Source: Pseudomonadota bacterium
Lineage (GTDB): Bacteria; Pseudomonadota; Gammaproteobacteria; Pseudomonadales; Pseudomonadaceae
Length of the DNA: 64,000 bases
Direction: 5' to 3'
NCBI GenBank assembly: GCA_023388335.1
Contig: JAEWGL010000201.1
Coordinates: forward strand, 6,376-70,375
A program made the translations under genes and the position numbers. A model generated the notes under the pieces. That model was not told where the DNA came from. It made no database searches and saw only the letters and a program-made list of their open reading frames with translations. Positions 8,699 through 18,081 of this stretch are shown here, piece by piece (position 1 is the stretch's first letter; every line of letters begins with the position of its first letter).

Positions 8699-9754
8699 GT
8701 GATTAAGAGAATCTTGGTTTCCAGTGCTGTGGTCACCATGCTGGCCGGCTGCGGCCAGGCAGCAAATGACGTACGTCTTTCCCTGGCACTCAACGAGTTA
8801 AGGCAGAACTGCTTCGGTAATGACACGTATAGCTGCAGGAGCCAAACGATCGACTTTAACCAGAAAGCCCTGGAGCTAACCGACTTCAAAAATGACGTGG
8901 CCAAAGAGAACATCACCAAGCTTTTCGGCGATGAAGGATGGTCGCTGTACAAGGATGTCGCGGACGAGTTTGTTGATGCCGGCATCGACGCCCTTGAGGA
9001 CATGCGACCGAACATTTTTGCGCGCATCTTCTTCGGTGACTCGCAACCGATGTCTCCTAAAGGATTTGTGATGACCTTCAACCCTGAGGACATGGGACGG
9101 GCTTTGGGCGAGATCCAAAAGGAGTTTTCTGTTCGTGCGAAGAAGGCAGGTCTGAAGCCAGACGATCAGGCACTTCGGAGTTACCAAATGATTGCCGACG
9201 CTGTGAACGGCAGAGGTAGCCCGAGCTCTGTCGAGCCGGAGCCGAATGCCGGGGCTGATACCATTGCAGCAGATCCGGTCGAGCCGCAATTGAATAACCC
9301 AGTTGCCACCCCACCTGCAGTCGTGATGGCTCAATCTACTGTTGCAGCACAGTCGTTCCCTGACTTGACTGTGGCAATCAATGCGTACATCGCGGGGCTC
9401 GATACAGACGGCGGTGTAGAGTACCCAGAAGGTCGGCAAATCATTCAGGTGGACCTGAATGGTGACGGTGAATTGGATGCCGCAGTGCTCTATACCATCG
9501 AAGGCTCAGGCGGCTCACAGTCGGCCTATCACTCCCTCGCAGCGTTCTACCACGCGCCAGAGGGTTGGCAGGCTCAAGGTGGCGATGCTGCAATTAGTGG
9601 AGCCGTTCGTGAGGCGCGCGATGTCGGCAGTCGCACCATCTTCATCGACGCCCTTGTTCAGGGAGATGATGATCCACGTTGCTGCCCGACGCAGCCATAC
9701 CCGCAGCGCTTCCAGTGGAGTGGTGAGAAGTTCATCGAGCTCCCAGGCGCTTAA
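8699..9754 (+). CDS. Predicted lipoprotein, function unknown
   Basis: A 351-residue protein from the GTG at 8699 (GCGGAG lies about 8 bases upstream). The N-terminus is a lipoprotein signal peptide with lipobox LAGC (Cys at residue 18), so it should be membrane-anchored in the periplasm. Residues ~155-210 are a Pro/Ala/Glu-rich linker. The C-terminal domain contains VDLNGDGELDAAVLY, an EF-hand-like acidic loop that may bind Ca2+, and ends near a Cys pair in DPRCCPTQPYPQRFQW. I recognise no named family. Its position just behind the ter terminator, in the same direction, suggests a satellite envelope protein of the ter locus. Confidence 0.8.
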   Translation: MIKRILVSSAVVTMLAGCGQAANDVRLSLALNELRQNCFGNDTYSCRSQTIDFNQKALELTDFKNDVAKENITKLFGDEGWSLYKDVADEFVDAGIDALEDMRPNIFARIFFGDSQPMSPKGFVMTFNPEDMGRALGEIQKEFSVRAKKAGLKPDDQALRSYQMIADAVNGRGSPSSVEPEPNAGADTIAADPVEPQLNNPVATPPAVVMAQSTVAAQSFPDLTVAINAYIAGLDTDGGVEYPEGRQIIQVDLNGDGELDAAVLYTIEGSGGSQSAYHSLAAFYHAPEGWQAQGGDAAISGAVREARDVGSRTIFIDALVQGDDDPRCCPTQPYPQRFQWSGEKFIELPGA

Positions 9755-9868
9755 ACGCTAGTTCTCAACCGGGCGCATGTTCAGACCTTCGTATCTGCCG
9801 TCATGCGTGCGAGACACTGCTATGACAGTAAGCGCCCAGTTCTACAATCATGAGTCAAGGAAAAGGCT

Positions 9869-11053
9869 ATGGGGTGGAGGTTCAGTAAGCGGATCACGAT
9901 TGTGCCGGGCGTAAGGCTTAATATCTCCCCCAGCGGATTGTCCGCTTCAGTTGGCCCGAGGGGCCTAAGCATGACAATGGGACGTAATGGCACGTTTCTG
10001 AACGCTGGCCTACCCGGGACCGGGTTGTCCTACCGCCAGCGCTTGGATGGTGCACGTCAGTCACCATCCAGCTCCTCCGGTTCAGCGGGCTATTCAGGGC
10101 CGATCAAGATCAGCGTGCAGGATGACGGTACGCTATTGATTGTCGATGAGGCAGGAAGTCCGGTTCCTGCAAGAGTCGTGAGGCGCGTTAAGAGCGAACA
10201 GGCTGCAGAGATTGAAGCGCTGCTCACAAAAGCTGCAGAGAGTTTGAACCAGGAGCTCAATGATTGCTTGAACGTCCACGTAGGCACCCCTCGACCGGGT
10301 ACCATGCCGGCATTACCGCCTCCTTTTTCGATACCGATTCCGACGGCGCCGACGTCAGTTGAGCCTAGCTTCGTTGATAGGTTGTTCAGGTCTGGCAAGC
10401 TAGAGGCTGACCGCCTCACCAACGAGCAGATCTACCAGCAGGATCTATCGGAATGGGAGGCAGCCCGTGACGCGCATGACAATGAGCGCTCGGAAGCTGA
10501 GAAGACCTTCCGCCTGGCTGCGAAGGGATTCAGTGCTCACATGGAGAAAGCGCTCGATTACGTGCTGAGCGGCATAGCCTGGCCCAAGGAAACGAATGTT
10601 GCCTATCAGTTCACCTACGATGCAGCCGGGATAGCCTTGGATGTGGATCTACCTGACGAAGGTGATACCCCGCGGCGTACTGCCGAGGCAAAAGGCAATG
10701 GAAAACTCACCTTCAAGACACGAAGTGATGCCCAGGTGCGACGGGACTTTGTGGGATTGTGTTACGGCTCTTTGTTCAGGGTCGTTGGCGAGGTATTCGC
10801 TCTGCTGCCGGCAATCAATCGCTGCCTGGTGTCAGGGTATGTTCAACGAAATGACCCAGCGACCGGGCGCCTTGAGGAGCCCTATATCTTGTCTGTGGTC
10901 GTGCGGCGGGAGGACTGGGAGCTTTTGGACTTTGCTCGCATTGAGCACATAGATCCTGTGGGTGCACTGAATAGCTGGGGTGCTCGGGTCGACTTGGACC
11001 GTGCTGCGCGGTTCTGGGAGATCCAACCGTTTGACCTTGCCTATCTGGGGTGA
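9869..11053 (+). CDS. DUF4236 domain protein
   Basis: A 394-residue protein whose first ~55 residues (MGWRFSKRITIVPGVRLNIS, then SASVGPRGLSMTMGRNGTF and GLPGTGLSYRQ) are a textbook DUF4236 domain, a short module of unknown function often at the N-terminus of bacterial envelope or stress proteins. The rest is mainly alpha-helical with a charged stretch at about residues 170-225 and no motif I can name. No signal peptide is evident. It stands alone between the lipoprotein gene and a bidirectional terminator, in line with the ter genes. Confidence 0.82.
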   Translation: MGWRFSKRITIVPGVRLNISPSGLSASVGPRGLSMTMGRNGTFLNAGLPGTGLSYRQRLDGARQSPSSSSGSAGYSGPIKISVQDDGTLLIVDEAGSPVPARVVRRVKSEQAAEIEALLTKAAESLNQELNDCLNVHVGTPRPGTMPALPPPFSIPIPTAPTSVEPSFVDRLFRSGKLEADRLTNEQIYQQDLSEWEAARDAHDNERSEAEKTFRLAAKGFSAHMEKALDYVLSGIAWPKETNVAYQFTYDAAGIALDVDLPDEGDTPRRTAEAKGNGKLTFKTRSDAQVRRDFVGLCYGSLFRVVGEVFALLPAINRCLVSGYVQRNDPATGRLEEPYILSVVVRREDWELLDFARIEHIDPVGALNSWGARVDLDRAARFWEIQPFDLAYLG

Positions 11054-11173
11054 AGGGAGCCGCGGCTACGTGGTGGTGTACGCGCTTTAGGGAAATCAGA
11101 ACGCTGAAGCAGGTACGTTGATCCATCCGCCGGGCTGAGGCAGTGCCCAGCGGGCACATCCAAACCCAATACG

Positions 11174-11213
11174 AAAAAGCCACCTTGGCCCTTCCGGATC
11201 AGGTGGCTTTTTT
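11174..11213. terminator. Bidirectional intrinsic terminator
   Basis: AAAAAGCCACCT (11174-11185) pairs with AGGTGGCTTTTT (11201-11212) with a 15-base loop. T runs exist on both strands, so it can serve the DUF4236 gene on plus and the terF-like gene on minus, which converge here. Confidence 0.88.
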
Positions 11214-11287
11214 AATTTCATGCGCTGAATTGGTGCGAGGATTCGGAACATCTGAAATTCGTACGGTTCTCGCTGAAAATCAGGGTA

Positions 11288-12556
11288 TTAACTGATGATT
11301 CCCTTCGCTTTCGCCTCTTTGAGCCAGCCCGGGAACTCTTTCATAAGCTTGTCGTACAGTGCATCTTCGGTGAGGTCGTGAAGGTCATCCATAGCGAAGA
11401 AGCTGCAGTTGTCGACAACGCGACCTGGCATATCATCAAGTCGCTCCAGGATGCCGTAGCCGTTTCCGCCCAGGCCGACAAATTGCCAGAAGAAATTCTT
11501 GGAGGACGCTTCGATCATCAGTTTTGTGATTGCGCGATTCTCATGAACACCGCCATCGCTGATGAAGATGATGTAGACCGGGGTTTTGTCGCCGCTTTGA
11601 TTGTAGTAGTCCATCAGGAGGCGCATCGCCCGTGGTTCGTCATTTACGCGCTGGCCCACATCCCACTTCCGCCAACCACCTTGCTCAGTGTCGATGTAGT
11701 CGCTGTAGTTGGAGAGAGTGGCTGGCGAGAGGTGAACTGGTTTGGCCCCAAACCCAAAAACATCCAGCTCGCCGTCATCATCGAAGGCTACCGCGAGTGG
11801 CATCAGCCGGTTCATGGCCTCTTGCACTCTGCCTCGGCTGTACTGGCCATTCATAGAACCACTCACATCGAGCACGAAGGCTAGCTTCGCTCTCACCTTG
11901 GTGAGGTTGTTTTTCTCCAGGCTGATCTGAGCTTTTTTTGCCAGGCTGAGTAATGCTGGCGCTTGGGCTGCGACCTTTTTCTCGAGAGAGAACGTCGCCT
12001 GGACAAGAGGCGGCGTAGCGGGTGCTGGAGGCGCGGTCGCGGGTTCATCACTCACCTCGCCGCCGAAATGGCGCACAAGAGCGCCCAAGCCTTCTTTGAA
12101 GCCCTGCAGGTTTGCGAGCATGCGCCACTCGCCACCCTTGCGATAAATGTCCGCAACCATAATCGCCTTCTCCACGGAGAAAGTGCTGCCGGAAAATTCA
12201 CAGGTCGCGGCGTTTGGCGCGCTAGGTCCACTGACGACAAAGCGACTTGATGAGATGTCTTTCATGGCACCCGCGCCGTCAATCGCCGCGGTGAACACCA
12301 ATCGATCAATCGTTGCCGGCAATGCGCCCAGGTTGATCTCGAACTGGCCTGGCCCAATCAGCCGGATGGCATCAGCAGGTGAGGAGGTTTGATTGAAAAA
12401 TACCATAAAGCGGTCATCCGACAGCTTCGACTGCTGATCAAGACCGAAACAGGCTACGTCGATCTCGTGGCTCGACTGAATGGAAACCGCCATCGTGAGG
12501 CGATCAGAAATTCCTATGCTGGACAGCGGCAGGCGCTGGCCCTGTGTGATTTGCAT
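11288..12556 (-). CDS. terF: TerF-like protein: TerD-like domain plus von Willebrand A domain
   Basis: A 422-residue protein of TerF size. Residues ~1-165 form a diverged TerD-like domain (EKAIMVADIYRKGGEWRMLANLQGFKEGL at its end). A Pro/Ala linker (~171-185) and lysine-rich stretch follow, then a vWA domain with an intact MIDAS motif DVSGSMN (residues 230-236) and a later ISDGG acidic site, so divalent metal binding is likely. TerF proteins are thought to link the Ter membrane complex to partners through the vWA module. It is on the opposite strand from terZ-E, probably in a transcript with the upstream DUF1523 gene. Confidence 0.88.
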   Translation of the reverse strand: MQITQGQRLPLSSIGISDRLTMAVSIQSSHEIDVACFGLDQQSKLSDDRFMVFFNQTSSPADAIRLIGPGQFEINLGALPATIDRLVFTAAIDGAGAMKDISSSRFVVSGPSAPNAATCEFSGSTFSVEKAIMVADIYRKGGEWRMLANLQGFKEGLGALVRHFGGEVSDEPATAPPAPATPPLVQATFSLEKKVAAQAPALLSLAKKAQISLEKNNLTKVRAKLAFVLDVSGSMNGQYSRGRVQEAMNRLMPLAVAFDDDGELDVFGFGAKPVHLSPATLSNYSDYIDTEQGGWRKWDVGQRVNDEPRAMRLLMDYYNQSGDKTPVYIIFISDGGVHENRAITKLMIEASSKNFFWQFVGLGGNGYGILERLDDMPGRVVDNCSFFAMDDLHDLTEDALYDKLMKEFPGWLKEAKAKGIIS

Positions 12557-12661
12557 ACTGCGTCCTTGAGAAGTCAGGTCCGGCGGTTGAGAAGCCAGGA
12601 CAGCGTCCTGGCGGTGCCCAACACAGCTTAACGTCCGGGGGAATAACGGCGAAGGTAAAGC

Positions 12662-13210
12662 TTACTGGTTCGGGACCATTGGCCTTTGCCGGGCGCGAAG
12701 CTTTCGGCGGACGAGGAGGGCGATCGCAAGCACTAGAATGAGCAGCCCGCCGAAGAATAGGGCCACGAAAACTGGGAAAGGCTCAGTTTTGCTGGTTGTG
12801 GCCTTGATGTCGGTGATGTTTGGGAACATCGAGAAGATCTGGAAGCGCCAGCCGTAATACCGGATGACCGCGAGCTGGTTCGCGTCACGCGAGTAGTCCT
12901 GGGCCTTAGCCTGCAGGTCGGCGCTATCGAATTTGAAGTACCACGGGAATCCCCAACCGGTATCCTCATTTCGATAGACCGCTACCTCACGATTTGCGTC
13001 GGTTGAAACAGTGTTGATGAAATAGACATCTCGGGTTGGACCATCAGCCGGGTTCTCAGCGCTGATCACGCCATCTGCATCCATGCGCTTCACCTCGACG
13101 CCAGTGACATGAACGACCTCATGGCGTGGCAAGTAGAAGTGGAGGCACAAACCGAATGCCGTAACCAGCACAAAGCTGAGGATTCCAAGCGAACGTTTTA
13201 CCCAGGGCAT
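12662..13210 (-). CDS. DUF1523 family membrane protein
   Basis: The ATG at 13210 begins MPWVKRSLGIL, the usual start of this family; upstream in-frame codons look non-coding. The 182-residue protein has an N-terminal membrane helix (ILSFVLVTAFGLCLHFY), the family's LPRHEVVHVTGVEVKRMD signature, a periplasmic middle with DTGWGFPWYFKFDSADLQ, and a second helix near the C-terminus (PVFVALFFGGLLILVLAIALL) followed by a basic tail. The function of DUF1523 is unknown. It lies 105 bases upstream of the terF-like gene on the same strand. The ribosome binding site is weak. Confidence 0.8.
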   Translation of the reverse strand: MPWVKRSLGILSFVLVTAFGLCLHFYLPRHEVVHVTGVEVKRMDADGVISAENPADGPTRDVYFINTVSTDANREVAVYRNEDTGWGFPWYFKFDSADLQAKAQDYSRDANQLAVIRYYGWRFQIFSMFPNITDIKATTSKTEPFPVFVALFFGGLLILVLAIALLVRRKLRARQRPMVPNQ

Positions 13211-13417
13211 CAAAGTGATCACTCTTTTGAAATTGGCAATATGCAGGGAAACTGCTGCACCTGCGCTGGAGAGTTGTTGCAAACTACTTCAGGCCGGTCG
13301 GAGTAGATGCTGCCATATCAAGGTGAATGGGCCTAGCGATCTCCCACCCGCCTTGATGCATGGCTGACCCTAATGGATATGGCGCGCGTGCGCTGGGCGG
13401 CGCACGGCGGAGGGGGC

Positions 13418-14503
13418 TTACGATAGTGCAGGCACCCGATTGAACTCGAGGCACTCACCCACGGGGGTGAACTTTGGGTTACGACAAACCCATGCAGTAA
13501 GTGCTGTGTACGCCGCGGAGAGTGCCGTAATCAGCGCCATAGTTGCCTTTCCCTGACGACGCATCCGCGATTCGAACCTTGCTTGGGATTCACCCTTGCG
13601 ACGAGCACCGCCGTTGAACAGCGAGGCAATCAGCATCCCGATGACGACATAGAAGACTGTGATGAGGGTTAGCTTTGCCATCAACGTAAGGAAGATGCTC
13701 AGCCCCCCTCTGTTGTTTTTTACCGTGGCATAGATCGCATAGGTAATCGCGAGGACGAAGCCTGCTATTACCGAGAAAACGGATACGACGCCAGGCATTT
13801 CGAGCCATTTACACACCGCGGCCGTGACGATCCCGAGTGCAGGAAGTGCGTTGGTGATCAAGGCGTCGGTGTAATCGCTGTAAATGGTTGCCGACCCTCG
13901 ATGGTGGCGTACAACGGCCCAGATGGAGAGCAGTAGGCCCAGCACTAGGGTGTATTTCCAACCAGGACCGTTGATGAACCACGTAGCTACGGGATTCGAT
14001 TCCTGTTGAGCTTTAGTGCCACCCGGGCGGACTGCCGGCAGTGTGGATGCTTGAGGTGGAGTGCGTTGTGCCATCTGCGCTGACTGGCGCTGCTGATTCG
14101 CCAGGGCCGCTGCTTGCCTTTCGCGTTCGGCGTCCGCGGCGCGACGTTGTGCGGCTTCCCGTTCTTCTCGGGCATGCATTGCCAATACGCGTTCGTCACT
14201 CGCGATACGCTCCAGTTCCTGAATCCGACTTCCAAGGGCCTTATCCAGGCACTTCTGGTCTTGGCATTGATTTCGGATCTGAAGCCACTGCCTTTGCGAT
14301 TGACGAAGCCCCTCTGGGTTGGAGGACGCTGCGACGGCCTTCTTGTATGTACGATCGAGAACTCCATCCACTCCGGATAGGTAGCCATCTCGGCATATCT
14401 CAGTCTCTGCGAAGCCCGACGCTTTTGAGCAGTCGAAACTTGCTGCTGAAACGCCTCCTGCGGCCAAACCCAGTACCAGCGCGATTGCGCCCTTTGTAAG
14501 CAT
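13418..14503 (-). CDS. Membrane protein with N-terminal LprI-type lysozyme-inhibitor domain
   Basis: A 361-residue protein with a cleavable signal peptide (cleavage likely after GVSAA, about residue 21). An LprI/DUF1311-like domain spans residues ~22-105, with the family's paired cysteines (FDCSKA, ETEICR, NQCQDQKCLDKAL). A charged coiled-coil (~100-150) is followed by a cytoplasmic or membrane part with four or so helices (TLVLGLLLSIWAVV, ALPALGIVTAAV, VVSVFSVIAGFVLAITYAIY, LTLITVFYVVIGMLIA). LprI-type domains can inhibit lysozyme, so a role in envelope defence is possible, but the fusion to a multi-helix domain has no assigned function. Confidence 0.78.
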   Translation of the reverse strand: MLTKGAIALVLGLAAGGVSAASFDCSKASGFAETEICRDGYLSGVDGVLDRTYKKAVAASSNPEGLRQSQRQWLQIRNQCQDQKCLDKALGSRIQELERIASDERVLAMHAREEREAAQRRAADAERERQAAALANQQRQSAQMAQRTPPQASTLPAVRPGGTKAQQESNPVATWFINGPGWKYTLVLGLLLSIWAVVRHHRGSATIYSDYTDALITNALPALGIVTAAVCKWLEMPGVVSVFSVIAGFVLAITYAIYATVKNNRGGLSIFLTLMAKLTLITVFYVVIGMLIASLFNGGARRKGESQARFESRMRRQGKATMALITALSAAYTALTAWVCRNPKFTPVGECLEFNRVPALS

Positions 14504-15179
14504 TCTGAACTCCTTTAAAGACAGCTATTCCTGACCCCCCATCTATCGGCTGGCGGGCGATGTAGTAAAGAGCCATCGTGGCATTTTGTCACTACAATTT
14601 ACTGCCTGATAAAACGTCTTCGAGTCTCGATCAAGGACAATCTAGCTACGGGGATGGCTTGGGTTGGTCCGCTGCGCATACACTCGATCCACGCATGGCG
14701 GTCGTGGCCTGGGCATGCGGTTACAATGGCCTCTGCCAAAGCGGCTATTGACCTGCCGCCGGCGCACGCAAACACGGTTGAAGAAAGACCTGCAGACCCC
14801 ACTTTTCCGGCTTAAGGCGACACATGATTTCAACCTGAACTGAAGGGCAGTCCGAACGGCACGCTGTCTGATGAAGCTATTCGCAAGCACGCAGCGTACT
14901 TGTCAGAGCAGCGTGTGGGCTAGCGATGACGGTCACGCTCAGGGGCCGCAATTCAGACACATCCCTGGCGTGAAATCATTATGATATTGCCGCGGACTGC
15001 CTGAGAGCTTCCATATCAGGGGTAGAAACCTCTTGAAACCCGAAGCTCGGCAGTTAGGTTCAGGGATAAAGCTTGGTTCTCACCTGATTCGGCACACTGC
15101 TTTTGGATAATGCGTAGCTTCTGGCTTTCGGAACTGCAGGTGCCGCTTCTACACACCAACACTGACAAGGAACCGTTGG
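14504..15179. other. Intergenic region (676 bp) between divergent genes, no gene supported
   Basis: This stretch must contain the divergent promoters of the LprI-domain gene and the downstream membrane protein gene. No convincing ORF is present; short frames lack starts and ribosome binding sites. One fragment, plus-strand 14825-14923, reads like the tail of a protein (LKGSPNGTLSDEAIRKHAAY) but has no start and is closed by TGA upstream, so it may be a relic. TGATAT near 14992 and ATATCA near 15033 form a loose inverted repeat. Confidence 0.4.
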
Positions 15180-16448
15180 ATGCTCCTAGTTTTGCTCGCG
15201 TGCCTCAACGCTGTTTGTTTGCTAGCAGGCCTCCTCTTCAACGCTGAGCTCCTAAACGTCGCCGGCGCGGACATACCGCTGAAGAAACTGCAGGATCTCG
15301 AAATATACAGCCAGATCCTGGCGTCAGTAACCGTCTGCTTGACTGGCTGGCGAGTGTGCATCTGGGCTCATCGCCGTTGGGGAGGGGAGAAGTACCTATG
15401 GCACAGTGTGGGGGTGATGACATTGGTCGCCGCACCTGCAACGTGGTGGGTTCAGGGTGAGGCGCCGGATCTCATCGCTGAGAAATTCCCTCACACCCTG
15501 CGGGTGTCCAGTCTCTACGCCTATGTCACAAAGAAGGGGCTGCTCTACGATTCCCTTCAAATCCCGGGGCTACCCTATCAGGATTACCGGGAGCACGGCG
15601 AGGGCAAGGCATTCATTGCAAACCTCGGGATTCTGATGAGTGCGCAGGGGACCTACGTAGAGAAGATCGACGGGAATTTCCCAGCATTTGCGGAGACCGT
15701 GTTCAAAGGTTACACGCGCCGGAACGGCGATGCGCTCTACGATCGTCTCCAAGCTGAAGTGGTACCAACCACTCTGGATATCATCCGCGCGTATGCGCAG
15801 CTTGAAGCACTCCGGGCTTCCGGCATAGGTAACAGTGAGTGGAAACCCATCCGGTTGCCCAAGCCTGGCGAGGACCTCGGGTTTGAGCCAACAGTTGCTG
15901 AATACGCCCAGGCGATCAAGCCAGGCCTGCGTAGCCGGCCGCAGGTCGCTCAGTCTCCTGAGGTCATGTACATGGCCAGCCAAGCGCTAGGGCCAATCTA
16001 CGTGAAGGGGATGAACGTGCTTGCCAGTCGTGAGCAGTTCGAAAAGTACCTTCCACAGATCGCCCGCAACATGGCCACCGACGTTGCACACACCGACATC
16101 CGCGGTGAGCAAGGTCTGAATGTGCTCAAAAACATGTGGTTCGTTCCCTGGTCGCTGTTGAGCGGACTGTTTCTGGGAGCACTCAACCTGGTCGGCCTAA
16201 TCCTGTCCGCCTGCGAGCGGCGCGGACTGATACGCGGTCGCCAGTGGTTGCTGCGTACCGTCTCCATCGCCGCAATCGTGGTTATCCCCCTAATAGCCGG
16301 CAATGCCCTTGTGCAATCTGAGGGGTACAAAAAGGCCTTCCGCAGCATCGATCGCGGCCCCACTTTGGTTGCGGGTGTTTTCCATTGGGCAATGACTGCT
16401 GAAGCAATGCTCTACAACCTCACCAAGCCACTGCTTAAAGCAGAGTGA
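15180..16448 (+). CDS. Polytopic membrane protein of unknown function
   Basis: A 422-residue protein starting at ATG 15180 with AAGGA nine bases upstream. Three hydrophobic helices lie in the first ~95 residues (LLVLLACLNAVCLLAGLLF; ILASVTVCLTGWRVCIWAH; VGVMTLVAAPATWWV), then a ~220-residue soluble loop, and three more helices at the C-terminus (LLSGLFLGALNLVGLILSA; IAAIVVIPLIAGNALV; VAGVFHWAMTAEAML). I do not recognise the family. It is followed 24 bases later by the glycine-zipper/SH3 lipoprotein gene, so the two are probably cotranscribed and may act together in the envelope. Confidence 0.75.
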   Translation: MLLVLLACLNAVCLLAGLLFNAELLNVAGADIPLKKLQDLEIYSQILASVTVCLTGWRVCIWAHRRWGGEKYLWHSVGVMTLVAAPATWWVQGEAPDLIAEKFPHTLRVSSLYAYVTKKGLLYDSLQIPGLPYQDYREHGEGKAFIANLGILMSAQGTYVEKIDGNFPAFAETVFKGYTRRNGDALYDRLQAEVVPTTLDIIRAYAQLEALRASGIGNSEWKPIRLPKPGEDLGFEPTVAEYAQAIKPGLRSRPQVAQSPEVMYMASQALGPIYVKGMNVLASREQFEKYLPQIARNMATDVAHTDIRGEQGLNVLKNMWFVPWSLLSGLFLGALNLVGLILSACERRGLIRGRQWLLRTVSIAAIVVIPLIAGNALVQSEGYKKAFRSIDRGPTLVAGVFHWAMTAEAMLYNLTKPLLKAE

Positions 16449-16472
16449 CTGTTCGTAAAAAGGAGTTTCAAC

Positions 16473-17324
16473 GTGCGTAAGAAGTTTGTCGCCACTTGCT
16501 TGGCCATCGCCATCGCTAGCACGACCGGGTGCGCTCAACTGGGAATCAACAAACAGCAGGCGGGCACTATCATCGGCGGCCTCGCTGGCGCTGTCGCTGG
16601 CGCGGCAATGGGTAAGGGCACCGGCAAGATTGTGGCAATCATCATTGCTGGCAGCCTCGGCAGCTACCTTGGTAACCGTATCGGCGCCAGCCTCGATGAA
16701 AAGGACCAGCAAGCTCTGGCCCTTCGCACTCAGGAGATTCTGAGCCAACCTGTAGCTCCCAACCGTCCTATTACCTGGACGTCTGAGCATTCCGGTGCAA
16801 CGGCACAGATTACACAGGGCAACGAGTTCACCCAGACTAAAGTCGTCGAGGTTAAGCGGGCTCCAAAAATCCAGGCCGTTCCGTCGATGCGCTTGATCAA
16901 CGAGCCCTACGTCACCAAGTCGAGCGTCAATGTTCGATCAGCTCCGAATCTGAAAGCTGACAAGGTCGGCGGACTGCAGAATTCCACTGAATTTCAGGCA
17001 GTTGGCTCCACCGGTGACTGGATTCTGGTAGGTCGCAAAGGTGTCACTGTTGGATATGTACATAAATCCTATGTCCAGCCCAAAGAGCAAGCCGTAGCCC
17101 AGCGCGCCGCCCCATCTGCCAACCTGGACGAGATGGACGTCAAGGCAAGCAAAGAGACCCAGGCATTCGATCTGGACTCGATTCAAACCCTGCAGACCCA
17201 GCAGATCGCGGCCGAAACATCGTGCCGTCCAGTGACAGTGAGCCTCAAATCCGCAAGTGGCCAGCCTGAGCAGCAGCAGAACACCTTCTGCAAGCAGAAC
17301 AACGGCACTTGGGAACTGATCTGA
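16473..17324 (+). CDS. Glycine-zipper and SH3-domain lipoprotein
   Basis: A 283-residue protein from the GTG at 16473 (AAGGAG upstream at 16460-16465). It has a lipoprotein signal with lipobox TTGC (Cys at residue 20). Then comes a glycine-zipper 2TM region (GTIIGGLAGAVAGAAMGKGTG and GSLGSYLGNRIGASLDEKD, about residues 31-75), as in Rickettsia 17-kDa-type lipoproteins. A bacterial SH3 domain follows (KSSVNVRSAPNLKADKVGGL to GYVHKSYV, about residues 148-208), often a peptidoglycan-binding module. Two Cys near the C-terminus could form a disulfide. Probably a cell-envelope protein of the ter satellite set. Confidence 0.82.
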   Translation: MRKKFVATCLAIAIASTTGCAQLGINKQQAGTIIGGLAGAVAGAAMGKGTGKIVAIIIAGSLGSYLGNRIGASLDEKDQQALALRTQEILSQPVAPNRPITWTSEHSGATAQITQGNEFTQTKVVEVKRAPKIQAVPSMRLINEPYVTKSSVNVRSAPNLKADKVGGLQNSTEFQAVGSTGDWILVGRKGVTVGYVHKSYVQPKEQAVAQRAAPSANLDEMDVKASKETQAFDLDSIQTLQTQQIAAETSCRPVTVSLKSASGQPEQQQNTFCKQNNGTWELI

Positions 17325-17331
17325 GGACTCC

Positions 17332-18081
17332 ACAAAGCATAGCGCTCTCGCGCTGGCTGTGATCGGAGCATTCGGTTTTGCACCGGATGCTCTATCTCAC
17401 GAGCTGGCTTTTTCGAAGAAAGACCAGGTCATGGTTGAAGTGCCTGGCACCGCGGATAGCTGGTGTAAGCCGGATATCGAACTCACCATTAGGCGTCCCA
17501 CGTGGGACAACCAAAAAACCCTCGATCGTTTGGTTTCGGTGCTGCCGGTCGTACTTGGTAAAGACTGCCCGGCTGCCAGAGTGGCGTGGGAAGCGGTCGA
17601 TGCATCTAGCAAGTAGTATGCGAGCGGGTTTGGTAATGCGGCAAACCTGGGTATCGTTTCCTTGACACAACCCCCATTGCGTGCGGATGCCAATACCGCC
17701 GCTCAGTCATCCGCCGCCCCGACATCAGCACCTGTAGCCGCCGCTGGACTAACACCTGCGAGCACCGCGGGGTCGCCTTCAGAGGCCAACATTCCAAAAC
17801 CAGAGTCGTTGGTACAGCCTGTTGGATCAGCGCCGGTACCGGCGGAGGCACTGGATGAGCCGGCTTCTGCGATAGGGGACACTGTCCCAGCGGGAGTTGT
17901 CGCCGCTGTGGCTCCAAACCTCGGCCAGATGGAACGCATGGCAAAGCTGCACACGGGGGTGCTTGCACGCTACGAGCAGCTGAAGGCGAGCCTTAAGGAT
18001 GCTAACGGGCATGAGAGTGAGGCGCTGGCGCAGCTTGCAGGGATCAGGGCAGGGCTCAATTTAGCTCGCCGTTGGCCATGA
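17332..18081 (+). pseudogene. Decayed secreted-protein gene (lost start, in-frame amber, then frameshift)
   Basis: GAGGA at 17323-17327 is followed by an open frame whose translation, if codon 17332-17334 (now ACA) were a start, would be a good signal peptide (xKHSALALAVIGAFGFAPDA). The only usable start left is a GTG at 17359 inside it, without a ribosome binding site. The frame runs through a Cys-containing domain to TAG at 17614-17616 and resumes in the same frame with YASGFGNAANLGIVS, so TAG replaces one codon, most simply CAG. A Pro/Ala/Ser linker and a helical segment follow to a TGA at 18079; the adjacent frame then continues into the next entry. No named family is recognised. Confidence 0.65.

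Noticed and set aside
14599..14890. Minus-strand ORFs of 67 and 82 codons in the gene-free region
   Set aside because: They have no ribosome binding sites and Cys/Arg-rich shadow-like composition, and no family features.
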